A DNA stretch of 61,890 nt from JBEBGV01 sp040081265 (GCA_040081265.1 JBEBGV010000025.1:1-61890); one strand, 5' to 3'; counted from the stretch's first letter, positions 43,643 to 60,065 are shown. The notes: generated by a model not told the origin, from the letters alone. Numbers and translations are program-made.

Positions 43643-43923
43643 CAGGGCACAACCTTGACGCCTTTCCAGAATGCGACGCGGCCCGAGATCTGTTTCGCAG
43701 CCTCCATGGGCTCCGCGTAGTACCAGCACGCGTCTGGATTGCTCTCACCGTCAACAGACACGGTGTAGTAACTGGCACTGCCCTTCCATCCGCAAAAAGA
43801 GGAGGAGGCGCTCGGTTCGAAGAACTCACGGTGCATCGAGCTCTCGGGGAAGTAGTGATTGCCTTCGACGACAACCGTATCATCGGATTCGGCCAGAACC
43901 TTGCCGTTCCAGATTGCCTTCAT
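43642..43923 (-). CDS. DUF427 domain protein
   Basis: 93 residues covering one DUF427 domain: MKAIWNGKVLAESDDTVVVE, NHYFPESSMHREFFEPSASS, FCGWKGSASYYTV and ACWYYAEPMEAAKQI, then GRVAFWKGVKV. The family is widespread and lacks an established function; its fold is a small beta-tent. First gene of a minus-strand run (DUF427, GNAT, helical protein, TMEM175-like) with spacings of 1 base overlap, 3 and 34 bases. Confidence 0.85.
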   Translation of the reverse strand: MKAIWNGKVLAESDDTVVVEGNHYFPESSMHREFFEPSASSSFCGWKGSASYYTVSVDGESNPDACWYYAEPMEAAKQISGRVAFWKGVKVVP

Positions 43924-43987
43924 ATTGTCATGTTCTCAACAACGCAGTGTTCACCGCGTTCAAAAGATCGTCGGCTGCGCCCACGTC

Positions 43988-44263
43988 CTATGCCTCTGCG
44001 GTGGTCGGGTCGATCATCGTGACGACCTCTGACACCCGGTTGGCGGGGAACCCGCCCTGCGCGGCGTGCTCGCGGACCATCGCCTCGTTCGGCGCGATGT
44101 AGATGCAGTAAATCTTGTCACCGGTCACAAAGCTCTCCACCCACTGGATTGGTGGGCCGAGCCTGGCCAGTACGCCGCACGACTTCTGGGCAATCGCCTG
44201 CAGCTGTGCGGTAGACAGTGCGCCGGCCCCCGGCAATTCTCGTTCGATGATGTACTTCGGCAT
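43988..44263 (-). CDS. DUF4242 small ferredoxin-fold protein (SCO4226 type)
   Basis: 91 residues, one domain: PKYIIERELPGAGALSTAQL, KSCGVLARLGPPIQWVESFV, DKIYCIYIAPNEAMVREHAA and QGGFPANRVSEVVTMIDPTT. This is the DUF4242 dimeric alpha/beta-barrel family; the Streptomyces member SCO4226 binds nickel. Cytosolic. Separated by 64 bases from DUF427, and divergent from the amidohydrolase across 99 bases. Confidence 0.85.
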   Translation of the reverse strand: MPKYIIERELPGAGALSTAQLQAIAQKSCGVLARLGPPIQWVESFVTGDKIYCIYIAPNEAMVREHAAQGGFPANRVSEVVTMIDPTTAEA

Positions 44264-44362
44264 TCATCCCTCCCTGAGGATGCTACCCGCACCGTGGGCG
44301 GTTGTCACGGCTTCCGACTCGCTGTACAGTTCCACCCACCCCCTGCGCTCCCGGAGGAACTG

Positions 44363-45598
44363 ATGCGCCGACTCCTGCTGTCTTCCGCCCTGCTCGCTTC
44401 AACGCTCGTGACCCACGTGCACGGGCAGGCTGTCGTTCCAGTCGCCTTTGAAGGTGCCCGGCTGATCGTCGGAGACGGTCGTCCAGCGATCGAGAACGCC
44501 ACCCTCGTCATCAACGACGGTCGTATCGTCCAGGTGGGGCGTGGGGCCGAGGTGCAGGTGCCGGCAGGCGCCGCGCGCGTCAACCTCGCAGGCAAGACCG
44601 TGATGCCGGCGATCATCGATACGCACACCCACCTCAGCACCACCCGAGACGCTCTCATTGACGACCTCAGACGGCGCGCCTACTGGGGTGTCAGCGCAGC
44701 GATGAGCCTTGGCCAGGATACAAGCGACGTGGCCTTTCAGATACGCACTCAGGCGATCCCAGGGGCGGCGCTGTTCCGGACTGCCGGACGCGGTATCACG
44801 GCTCCAGAACCAGGCCGTACGACGGCCCCGTACTGGGTCACCTCTGACGCCGAGGCCCGCAAGGCTGTCGAAGAACTCGCCGTGCGTCAGGTCGACATCG
44901 TCAAGATCTGGGTCGACGACCGCAACGGGATGTACACCAAGCTGTCGCCGGCGTTGTACACATCCGTGATCGACGAGGCCCACAAACGCGGCCTGCGCGT
45001 GACCGCTCACATCTTCACGCTGGACGATGCGAAGGGCCTCCTGCGGGCGGGGCTGGACGCGTTCGCTCATGGTGTGCGCGATCGCGACATTGATGACGAA
45101 GGTCTCAGTCTCTTCCGCTCGAAACCCAACGTCGTGCTGGTGCCCAACCTGCCGGATCGCGGCGTGGCCACGGACATGAGCTGGCTCCGCGGCAGCATCC
45201 CTGACAGCGAGTTGCAGATGCTTCAACAGGCGGCAACGGATCGACCGCCGGTCCAGGCGACCTTTGGTATCCAGGCGCGTAACCTGGCCAGGCTGAGCGC
45301 CGCTGGTGTCAAAGTTGCCCTCGGGACCGATGGGAACACGCCGTGGGGACCCCACGCTGAAATGGCAGACATGGTGGCCGCAGGGATGACGCCAGCGCAG
45401 GTGATTACGGCAGCAACGAAGACATCCGCCGAGTTCCTTCGCCTGGCCGACGCCGGCACGCTGGAACGCGGAAAGAGCGCCGACTTCGTCGTCCTCGATG
45501 CCAACCCGCTCGACGACATTACCAACACCAGACGTATTTCAGCGGTCTACCTGCGCGGCCTCGCCGTCAATCGAACGGCGCGAACAGCAACACGGTGA
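44363..45598 (+). CDS. Exported amidohydrolase-superfamily enzyme
   Basis: 411 residues; GGAGG lies 6 bases before ATG at 44363. Signal peptide (LLLSSALLASTLVTHVHGQ). TIM-barrel amidohydrolase with the composite beta-sandwich at both ends: FEGARLIVGDGRPAIENATL, the metal site VMPAIIDTHTHLS, Lys in VDIVKIWVDD, His in VTAHIFT and FAHGVRD, and Asp in LGTDGNTPWGPH. The C-terminus is the usual GTLERGKSADFVVLDANPLD. Acidobacterial exported members are annotated as dipeptidase- or prolidase-like, but the substrate is not evident here. Confidence 0.88.
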   Translation: MRRLLLSSALLASTLVTHVHGQAVVPVAFEGARLIVGDGRPAIENATLVINDGRIVQVGRGAEVQVPAGAARVNLAGKTVMPAIIDTHTHLSTTRDALIDDLRRRAYWGVSAAMSLGQDTSDVAFQIRTQAIPGAALFRTAGRGITAPEPGRTTAPYWVTSDAEARKAVEELAVRQVDIVKIWVDDRNGMYTKLSPALYTSVIDEAHKRGLRVTAHIFTLDDAKGLLRAGLDAFAHGVRDRDIDDEGLSLFRSKPNVVLVPNLPDRGVATDMSWLRGSIPDSELQMLQQAATDRPPVQATFGIQARNLARLSAAGVKVALGTDGNTPWGPHAEMADMVAAGMTPAQVITAATKTSAEFLRLADAGTLERGKSADFVVLDANPLDDITNTRRISAVYLRGLAVNRTARTATR

Positions 45599-45604
45599 CG
45601 TCTC

Positions 45605-45624
45605 GGGCGGGCCTTGCCCCGCCC
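45605..45624. terminator. GC-rich palindrome between convergent genes
   Basis: GGGCGGG and CCCGCCC pair over 7 bp around a CCTTGC loop, 6 bases after the amidohydrolase stop and 5 before the opposing stop. No T-run is evident; probably a weak bidirectional terminator. Confidence 0.45.
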
Positions 45625-45628
45625 CGGC

Positions 45629-46246
45629 TCACGGGAGCCGCCAGCCGACGCCGGCTGCAAGTCTCAAATCGTGACCGATGAACGTCTCATCGGTCATGAC
45701 GCCATCGCGGGTGATCGCCGGGCCAGGATATCGGACCACCCGGTCACCGGCGTCCAGCCGCACGAACACGCTCGGCGTGAGGTCGACTTCGACACCTCCG
45801 CCAACGTCAAGCATGAAGAGCGTCCGCCCGGAGGCCAGCGTGCATGTCAGCGGTGGCGGATAGATCAGGATGCACGCGACCGGGCCAGGTGCCGGGGCAA
45901 TCCGCAGAACACCTGGTCTCAACCGCGCGAGTGGTCTGATGCGGCCCACCCGTGGTCCGACGGTGATTCCGAACACGGCTTCGGTGCGGCTGGAGGTGAC
46001 CACCCGTCGGTCGGGAATGCCGCCGGGGTAGAAGGCCACCTCTCCCTCCACACCAAACAGGCGCGTCGCGTGCCAGCTCAAACGCCCGGAGACCCCGACC
46101 TCACTGGCGTCAAGCTCGCCCATCGTCCCCATCGTGACGCTCACACCCGCGCTCAGAGGCCGGGATTCCTGGGCTGCTGCGGGAGCGCTCCCGCCAGAGA
46201 TCAGGGCCAGAACGAGGGAGGCGCAGTGCCTCGAGAAGCGGGTCAC
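45629..46246 (-). CDS. Predicted outer-membrane beta-barrel protein
   Basis: 205 residues. Signal peptide (CASLVLALISGGSAPAAAQ). Alternating hydrophobic strands: VGVSGRLSWHATRLFGVEGEV, EAVFGITVGPRVG, FMLDVGGGVEVDLTPSVFVR and a final DLRLAAGVGWRLP. These are typical of a small eight-stranded OmpA-like barrel. No ligand-binding motif. Start ATG overlaps the upstream methyltransferase stop by ATGA, the last gene of a minus-strand run. Confidence 0.68.
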   Translation of the reverse strand: MTRFSRHCASLVLALISGGSAPAAAQESRPLSAGVSVTMGTMGELDASEVGVSGRLSWHATRLFGVEGEVAFYPGGIPDRRVVTSSRTEAVFGITVGPRVGRIRPLARLRPGVLRIAPAPGPVACILIYPPPLTCTLASGRTLFMLDVGGGVEVDLTPSVFVRLDAGDRVVRYPGPAITRDGVMTDETFIGHDLRLAAGVGWRLP

Positions 46247-46776
46247 TTGATGATCCAGAGATGAAGGTCTGTACCATCGACTCCCGGAGTCGTGCGATCA
46301 GGTGCCCATTGCCCGATCGGAAACTGATGCGACACCACGCGCGCCCCGGGCTTGAGCTGACGTCGCAGCTTCGGCTCGAGTTCGCTGTTGATCGATGGTG
46401 AGAGATAGAGGGTCACGACGTCCGCTCCCGTCACGTCGGCGTCGAACAGATCACCGTGAACGAATGACACGCGGTCACCGACCTCCGCCTCGCGTGCGAT
46501 GAGGCGGGAACGCTCGACCAACTCGGCATTGATCTCGACCCCCATACCGCGTGCACCGTACTTCTGCGCAGCCAGGATGAGGATCCGCCCATCGCCCGAG
46601 CCCAGGTCGACCACGACCTCGCCAGGCTTGACCTCCGCAAGCATGAGCATCTGGTCAACGACCGGCTGCCTGGTGGCCGCGAAGTAGATGTCTGGGCCCC
46701 GCGGAACCTGAGCAGATGCGACCTTCACGAGGACCAGCACACAGGCCAGCCCGACGCCGCGGCGACCCCACCTCAT
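46243..46776 (-). CDS. SAM-dependent methyltransferase with signal-peptide-like N-terminus
   Basis: 177 residues from ATG at 46776. Starts with RWGRRGVGLACVLVLVKVAS then AQVPRGPDIYFAATRQ, which looks like a signal peptide. The methyltransferase core is intact: VVVDLGSGDGRILILAAQKY (motif I), MGVEINAELVERSRLIA (motif II), VSFVHGDLFDADVTGADVVT and LYLSPSINSELEPKLRRQLK. It is similar to small protein-lysine or ribosomal methyltransferase-like proteins. The gene starts 4 bases after the inositol monophosphatase stop. Confidence 0.82.
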   Translation of the reverse strand: MRWGRRGVGLACVLVLVKVASAQVPRGPDIYFAATRQPVVDQMLMLAEVKPGEVVVDLGSGDGRILILAAQKYGARGMGVEINAELVERSRLIAREAEVGDRVSFVHGDLFDADVTGADVVTLYLSPSINSELEPKLRRQLKPGARVVSHQFPIGQWAPDRTTPGVDGTDLHLWIIK

Positions 46777-46780
46777 CCCG

Positions 46781-47635
46781 CTACTCCGCACCTCGACCCA
46801 CATCGACGAACCAGCCGCTGACCATCGATGCAACGGCTACGCTGCCAGCAACGACCGTGACCTGATCAGCCGACCTCGGGGTGTAGGGCCGGCCATCGAG
46901 ATGGACCACCACGCCACCGCCCTCAACCAGGAGCAGGGCGGGCGCCGCGTGATCCCATGGCAAGAGACGATAGTAGACGGCAAACTCTCGAGTGCCCGCC
47001 AGGATCTGGGTGTACTCCACCGCAGCAGACCTGGTGTCCGGACACCGTTGAAACCTGCCCGTAGCCTGCCGCTCCGCAGAAAGCCGAGTCTCCACGGGCA
47101 TGTAGCGCGGGTGAATCGCACCGCGCGCTATCCGGCCTTCCGGCGTCGGCACTCTCATCGCCTGCCCGTTCCTGCGGGCACCGCTTCCGGCCTCCGCCAC
47201 GTATATCTCGTCGCGAGCCGGCAACACGACCCACGCTGCCAGGGTCTCGCCGTGTGCCACATACGCGAGCATGATCCCGAAGCCATCGTCACCCGAAGCA
47301 AAATTCCGCGTGCCATCGATCGGATCGAGCAGCCACACAGGATCATCTGACGCGAGAGACCCGAGAATGGCTGGCTCGCTATGCACGGCCTCCTCGCCGA
47401 TGACGGCGGTCCCGGGCACAAGGGACAAGAGTTCCTTCGTCAGGTGTTCTTCTGCCTGCCGATCGACGGCCGTGACGATGTCGTCCGGATCGGTCAGCGT
47501 GTGCTTGCGCTCGATCTCGTCTGGTCGGAGGTGACGAAACCGCGGGAGAATCAGGTTGCGCCCAACTTCGACGAGCAGCGCGGTCACCGCATCAACCGGG
47601 ATAGACGGCAACAGCTTCCGCTGACCTTTGGTCAT
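46781..47635 (-). CDS. Inositol monophosphatase-family phosphatase
   Basis: 284 residues. Li-sensitive Mg-dependent phosphatase fold: DIVTAVDRQAEEHL, the metal-binding GEEAVHS, LLDPIDGTRNFASG, and WDHAAPALLLVEGGG near the C-terminus. All Mg ligands (Glu, Asp, Asp, terminal Asp) are present. Substrates in this family include inositol phosphate, histidinol phosphate, fructose bisphosphate and PAP; I cannot choose among them. TGATG overlap with the upstream epimerase gene. Confidence 0.92.
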   Translation of the reverse strand: MTKGQRKLLPSIPVDAVTALLVEVGRNLILPRFRHLRPDEIERKHTLTDPDDIVTAVDRQAEEHLTKELLSLVPGTAVIGEEAVHSEPAILGSLASDDPVWLLDPIDGTRNFASGDDGFGIMLAYVAHGETLAAWVVLPARDEIYVAEAGSGARRNGQAMRVPTPEGRIARGAIHPRYMPVETRLSAERQATGRFQRCPDTRSAAVEYTQILAGTREFAVYYRLLPWDHAAPALLLVEGGGVVVHLDGRPYTPRSADQVTVVAGSVAVASMVSGWFVDVGRGAE

Positions 47636-48615
47636 CAGGATACGAGGCGCCCGAGGATCTCCGCTTCGCGTTCACGGGTCAGCGTGGTGACACGGGTGGG
47701 AGAGGGGCTCGGCCGGTCGCCGGGCGTCTGGTCCCATTCCAGGGTGGCTCGAATCGTGTCGGCTATGGGTCGAAAGGTCAGGCCCGCGGCGACCGCCCGC
47801 TGGTTATCGGCGCGGAGCATCCCTCCGAAATCAGGGTCACCTTCGGGTATCCAGAGCGGCAGCTCGGACCACGGGTTGACTCCGGTTTCGAGGAGTGCAG
47901 CGTCGGGCACCCAGGCAAAGTCTGCGCGGCTGCCGGTGACCGCCCGGCATTTCTCGAGCAGCTGTCCCATTGTGAGTGCTGAGCCCGGACCGACGGCGTT
48001 GAACACCCCGATTCCGCGCCGCTCGACCACACGAACGCACCACTCGCCCAGGTCACGGACGTCGATGAACTGCACAAGCCGGTCGGGGCGTCCCGGGGCA
48101 AGAACTCGTCCGCCGTGCGCCACACGGCGGGGCCAGTAGGTGAAGCGATCGGTCGGATCGTGGGGGCCAACGATGAGTCCGGGACGAACGCACGCCACAC
48201 GCCCTGGCAGCGCCGTCAGGAGGGCTTCCTCTGAGCGAGCTTTCGCCGGTCCATACCCTTCGGCGCCCTCAGCCACCGGCGCACCTTCGTCAAAGGACCG
48301 GCCCGGAGGAAACGTGCGGTACACGGACACGCTCGAGATGAACACGTAGTGGGCCACGCCCTGGCCCAGCGCTTCCGCCACAGCCAGCACCTGTTCGGGC
48401 CGGTACCCGGACGTATCGATGACGGCGTCGAACGCGCGGCCCCTGAGCGGTGTCAGATCGGCATTGCGATCGCCCCGAAGTTTTTCGAGGTCTGGAAAGA
48501 GCTCGGGATTGTGACGCCCGCGGTTGAAGAGCGTCACCTCGTGTCCTCGGTCGAGAGCCGCATCAACAATGGCCCGACCGAGAAACACTGTTCCGCCAAG
48601 GACGAGAACCCTCAC
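47635..48615 (-). CDS. NAD-dependent epimerase/dehydratase-like protein (atypical SDR)
   Basis: 326 residues. Rossmann motif VLVLGGTVFLGRAIVDAAL with the G-x-x-G-x-x-G-like loop, NRGRHNPELFPDLEKLRGDR, FISSVSVYRTFPPG, and the catalytic YxxxK in EGYGPAKARSEEALL. The C-terminal part (GVFNAVGPGSALTMGQLLEK, LPLWIPEGDPDFGGMLRADN) matches the isoflavone-reductase-like SDR group annotated as NAD-dependent epimerases in Actinobacteria and Acidobacteria. Cytosolic; substrate unknown. Confidence 0.87.
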   Translation of the reverse strand: MRVLVLGGTVFLGRAIVDAALDRGHEVTLFNRGRHNPELFPDLEKLRGDRNADLTPLRGRAFDAVIDTSGYRPEQVLAVAEALGQGVAHYVFISSVSVYRTFPPGRSFDEGAPVAEGAEGYGPAKARSEEALLTALPGRVACVRPGLIVGPHDPTDRFTYWPRRVAHGGRVLAPGRPDRLVQFIDVRDLGEWCVRVVERRGIGVFNAVGPGSALTMGQLLEKCRAVTGSRADFAWVPDAALLETGVNPWSELPLWIPEGDPDFGGMLRADNQRAVAAGLTFRPIADTIRATLEWDQTPGDRPSPSPTRVTTLTREREAEILGRLVS

Positions 48616-48624
48616 AGGCTGGCT

Positions 48625-49506
48625 CTATCGCGTCGACATGAGCAGCTCGTGCACCGCGGCGATGAACTCGGGCCGACTACCGGCTGCGCGTTCACCGCCA
48701 TGCGTGGCGCCGTCGACGACGACCAGCCTGATACTCGGTCGAATCTTCTTCAGGGCCTGAAAGTCCGGCAGGTACCCATCGAGCGAACCCACGACCGCCA
48801 GCGTCGGAACCCTGATCGCAGCCACCTGCGCCGTCGTGATGAGCTGGTCCTTCTGCCCTCGCGTCAGCGCGGCCTGTGCGAATCGGTCCTGAGCGGGGTC
48901 GGCCATGCAGGCCGCCGAACGTCTCTGAATTTCATCCTCTGAGGGCCTGGGTGCGCCGGTGGCGGTCAGGCGGAAGATCTGGCTCCGGCTGACGCACTCC
49001 TGCTCCTTCTCACGCGCCTCCTGCTCAGACCGCTCGAGCTCCTCACGGCTCCACCGGAACCGTCCGGCCGCTCCCCCCAGCGTTGCTGTCAGAAAGCGCT
49101 GCGGATGGGTGGTCAGGAGCTGCGCGACGATGTGCGCCGCCATGGAGTAGCCGACAATGTGCGCCCGCTGGATACCCAGATGGTCGAGCAGGCGAATGAC
49201 GTCCAGCCCCATCTCAGGTCCGTAGGCCTTCACGTCGTGGGGCTTGCCGCTCTTGCCGTGTCCGCGAGCATCGAGGGCGACAACCCGGTGGCTTCTGACC
49301 AGGTCGGGCAGAACCCCCCACGCGTTCCAGCTGTCCAGCGTGCTCCCGTTCCCATGAACGAGCACAACAGCATCTCCGCTCCCCTGGTCGACGTAACGAA
49401 TGGCGATGCCGTTGGAGTCGAAGAATCGTTCCTGCGCGAACACCAGCGCCGGCAGGAGAGTAATGACGAGGGTCAGAAAATACCGGAACGGGTCAGTCCG
49501 TCTCAT
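48625..49506 (-). CDS. Exported alpha/beta hydrolase
   Basis: 293 residues. Signal peptide (YFLTLVITLLPALVFAQ). Alpha/beta hydrolase core: VVLVHGNGSTLDSWNAW (oxyanion region), VVALDARGHGKSGKPHD, the nucleophile elbow in AHIVGYSMAAHIVAQLL, the acid in LAVVGSLDGYLPDFQALK, and the histidine in VVDGATHGGERAA. The elbow reads G-Y-S-M-A rather than G-x-S-x-G. A Lys/Glu-rich cap (EELERSEQEAREKEQE) lies between strands. First gene of the epimerase/IMPase run; its promoter should lie in the 165-base gap towards rpoC. Confidence 0.86.
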   Translation of the reverse strand: MRRTDPFRYFLTLVITLLPALVFAQERFFDSNGIAIRYVDQGSGDAVVLVHGNGSTLDSWNAWGVLPDLVRSHRVVALDARGHGKSGKPHDVKAYGPEMGLDVIRLLDHLGIQRAHIVGYSMAAHIVAQLLTTHPQRFLTATLGGAAGRFRWSREELERSEQEAREKEQECVSRSQIFRLTATGAPRPSEDEIQRRSAACMADPAQDRFAQAALTRGQKDQLITTAQVAAIRVPTLAVVGSLDGYLPDFQALKKIRPSIRLVVVDGATHGGERAAGSRPEFIAAVHELLMSTR

Positions 49507-49616
49507 GGTGAGCGAGCCTCTTTCAGATCCATTGCTGGACGTCCACTCCGGCTTCGACGGTCGTCAGCGAGCAGATCCTACCACCGGGCCCACTGATGGC
49601 GGATGAGCTCGGTACA

Positions 49617-49649
49617 ACAAAAAGGCGGGTCTGGAAAACCAGACCCGCC
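49617..49649 (-). terminator. Strong Rho-independent terminator of the rpoBC operon
   Basis: On the minus strand, 23 bases after the rpoC stop: perfect 11-bp stem GGCGGGTCTGG / CCAGACCCGCC, loop TTTT, then TTTTTGTTG. The stem sequence resembles the REP arms but has no GTAG foot. Confidence 0.93.
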
Positions 49650-49671
49650 CTCGCTGCTCGCGCTGATCCGT

Positions 49672-53889
<4,218 letters not shown>

Positions 53890-53896
53890 AGACCCC

Positions 53897-58204
<4,308 letters not shown>

Positions 58205-58248
58205 CGGTGACTGATCCTCGAGGATCCGAAGCCTGGAACTGAAAAGCT

Positions 58249-58278
58249 GGCGGGTCTGCTAGCGCAGACCCGCCTTAC
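58249..58278 (-). repeat. REP-like hairpin between rplL and rpoB, possible attenuator
   Basis: Perfect 11-bp stem GGCGGGTCTGC / GCAGACCCGCC, loop GCTA on the minus strand, foot GTAA. Followed within 3 bases by CTTTTCAG, so it could act as a weak terminator before rpoB. Confidence 0.75.
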
Positions 58279-58322
58279 GTACGACGCGCGACGCCTCGTT
58301 CCGGTTCTTGCGAGCCGGGCCA

Positions 58323-58346
58323 GGCGAACCTGAGGGTCCGCCCTAC
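58323..58346 (-). repeat. REP-like palindrome supplying the rplL stop codon
   Basis: Minus strand: GTAG, arm GGCGGACC, loop CTCA, arm GGTTCGCC. The TAG of GTAG (58345-58343) is the rplL stop. Confidence 0.82.
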
Positions 58347-58729
58347 TTGATCTCGACCTTCGCGCCGACTTCTTCGAACTTCTTCTTGATCGCCTCGGCC
58401 TCGTCCTTGTTCACGCCTTCCTTGAGGGGCTTCGGGGCACTCTCGACCAGGTCCTTGGCTTCCTTCAGACCGAGGCTCGTGACCTCGCGGACAACCTTGA
58501 TGACCTTGATCTTGTCGCCGCCGATGTCCACCAGGTTCACGTTGAACTCGGTCTTCTCCTCAACCGGGGCAGCCGCTGCGCCGGCGCCCGCGCCCGGCGC
58601 GGCCACGGCCACGGCCGCTGCGGCCGACACGCCCAGCTCGGATTCGAGCGCCTTCACGAGCTGCGACAGCTCGAGCACGCTGATGCCCTTGATGTATTCG
58701 ATCACCTGTGACTGATTGAGTTCGGACAT
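58343..58729 (-). CDS. rplL: Ribosomal protein L7/L12
   Basis: 128 residues from ATG at 58729. N-terminal dimerisation helix pair (QVIEYIKGISVLELSQLVKA), Ala/Gly-rich flexible hinge (about 47-65), and the C-terminal factor-binding domain (EEKTEFNVNLVDIGGDKIKV, TSLGLKEAKDLVESAPKPLK), ending in VEIK as usual. Forms the L10-L12 stalk that recruits translational GTPases. Its stop is part of a REP hairpin that would sit directly behind the terminating ribosome. 95 bases from rplJ, filled by a REP pair. Confidence 0.97.
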   Translation of the reverse strand: MSELNQSQVIEYIKGISVLELSQLVKALESELGVSAAAAVAVAAPGAGAGAAAAPVEEKTEFNVNLVDIGGDKIKVIKVVREVTSLGLKEAKDLVESAPKPLKEGVNKDEAEAIKKKFEEVGAKVEIK

Positions 58730-58746
58730 TGTTCTCTGCACTCCAT

Positions 58747-58801
58747 GTAGGGCGGGTCGCAAGACCCGCCGTTACTGGCAGCCCCTGAAGGGCCGCCCTC
58801 T
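58747..58801. repeat. Head-to-head REP-like pair between rplJ and rplL
   Basis: Plus element 58747-58770: GTAG, arms GGCGGGTC and GACCCGCC, loop GCAA. Minus element 58777-58801: arms GGCAGCCC and GGGCCGCC (one mismatch), with a degenerate foot (CTCT). Here the feet point outward. Confidence 0.72.
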
Positions 58802-58824
58802 TGAATCACGGCGGTCGCCCGCCC

Positions 58825-59352
58825 CTACGCTTCCGACTTCTTCTTCTCCACCTGCACCAGCACCGTCAACAGATCGCGCGGCGCTGCGGCCAGCACCGAG
58901 ACGAACTGCTGCATCGGAGCCTGCAACAGGAAGAGCAACTTCGAGTACAACTCAGGCCGGCCCGGCAGGTTGGCGAGCTCGGTGACCTCGGCCGGCTGGA
59001 TCGCCCGGCCCTGCACCACGGCAGCCTTGACCGCCATGGTCGGCGCGGTCTTCATGAACGTCGTCAGCGTCTTGGCCATGGCCACGGCGTCATCAGACGT
59101 GTAGGCAATCGCGGTCTGGCCCACGAAGTGGCCATCGAGCGACGCGAATGCCGTCCCGGCACTGGCTTTCTTGGCCAGCGTGTTCTTGACCACACGGTAC
59201 TGCGCGCGAGCAGCCCGAAGCTGCCGCCGCAGTTCGGTCACCTGCGGCACGTTCAGCCCGCGGTAGTCCACCAGGATCGCCGTATCCGCCGCCCGGAAGG
59301 CGGCGCTCAACTCCTGGAGTTCCTGTTCTTTTTCAGCTCTTGTAACCGCCAT
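58825..59352 (-). CDS. rplJ: Ribosomal protein L10
   Basis: 175 residues. The N-terminal rRNA-binding domain shows AAFRAADTAILVDYRGLNVP, LRRQLRAARAQYRVVKNTLA and KKASAGTAF. The C-terminal helix that carries L12 dimers is QFVSVLAAAPRDLLTVLVQV. Its Shine-Dalgarno AGGAGG overlaps the rplA TAG stop, and only 8 bases separate the genes, so there is no room for the classical rplJ leader between them. Confidence 0.96.
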   Translation of the reverse strand: MAVTRAEKEQELQELSAAFRAADTAILVDYRGLNVPQVTELRRQLRAARAQYRVVKNTLAKKASAGTAFASLDGHFVGQTAIAYTSDDAVAMAKTLTTFMKTAPTMAVKAAVVQGRAIQPAEVTELANLPGRPELYSKLLFLLQAPMQQFVSVLAAAPRDLLTVLVQVEKKKSEA

Positions 59353-59360
59353 CGGCCCTC

Positions 59361-60065
59361 CTAGTGTTTCTGCCGCTCATCGATGTGCGCGGTGTCGATC
59401 GCGACACCCGGCCCCATCGTGGAGGACACGGTGACAGACTTGAGATACCTGCCCTTGGCCGCTGACGGCTTCGCCCTCACCACGCTGTCCACCAGCGCAT
59501 GCGCATTCTCGATGAGGTTCTGGGCCGGGAACGACGCCTTGCCGACCGGCGCATGGATGATCCCGGTCTTGTCGACGCGGAACTCCACCTTGCCGGCCTT
59601 GATTTCCTTGATCGCCTGCGCCACGTTGGGCGTCACGGTGCCCGTCTTCGGGTTCGGCATCAGGCCGCGCGGCCCGAGCACCTTACCCAGACGGCCGACC
59701 GCACGCATCATGTCGGGTGTCGCCACCACTGCGTCGAAGTCCACCCAGCCGCCGAGGATCTTTTCGACCACGTCGTCACCGCCAACGATGTCGGCGCCCG
59801 CTTCGGTCGCTTCCTTCTGCTTGTCCGCGCCGGCAATGGCAAGTACGCGCTTGCTCTTGCCGAGGCCGTGCGGAAGGACGACGGTGCCGCGCACCATCTG
59901 ATCAGCGTGCTTGGGATCGACGCCCAGACGCATCGTGAGCTCAACCGTCTCGTCGAACTTGGCGTACTTCACCTTCTGAACGAGGGGAATTGCCTCTTCG
60001 ATCGAGTACGGCCGGTCTTGCACCTGCGCTGCGGCGGCCGTGAATTTCTTGCCGTGTCTTGCCAT
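59361..60065 (-). CDS. rplA: Ribosomal protein L1
   Basis: 234 residues, full length. Family motifs: KFDETVELTMRLGVDPKHAD, QMVRGTVVLPHGLGKSKRVL, GADIVGGDDVVEKILGG, GRLGKVLGPRGLMPNPKTGT and EFRVDKTGIIHAPVGKASFP. Binds 23S rRNA at the mobile L1 stalk and, in many bacteria, represses its own rplK-rplA mRNA. Preceded by a 110-base gap with tandem repeats after rplK. Confidence 0.97.
   Translation of the reverse strand: MARHGKKFTAAAAQVQDRPYSIEEAIPLVQKVKYAKFDETVELTMRLGVDPKHADQMVRGTVVLPHGLGKSKRVLAIAGADKQKEATEAGADIVGGDDVVEKILGGWVDFDAVVATPDMMRAVGRLGKVLGPRGLMPNPKTGTVTPNVAQAIKEIKAGKVEFRVDKTGIIHAPVGKASFPAQNLIENAHALVDSVVRAKPSAAKGRYLKSVTVSSTMGPGVAIDTAHIDERQKH

Noticed and set aside
43924..43987. Small gene or riboswitch between DUF427 and DUF4242
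   Set aside because: No open frame with a start signal and no stable conserved fold seen in 64 bases.
45605..45624. GGGCGGG/CCCGCCC palindrome as a member of the REP family
   Set aside because: No GTAG/CTAC foot and a shorter stem; treated as a simple terminator-like palindrome.
49617..49649. rpoC terminator as a REP copy
   Set aside because: The stem resembles REP arms but the flank has no GTAG, and the T-tract explains it as a terminator.
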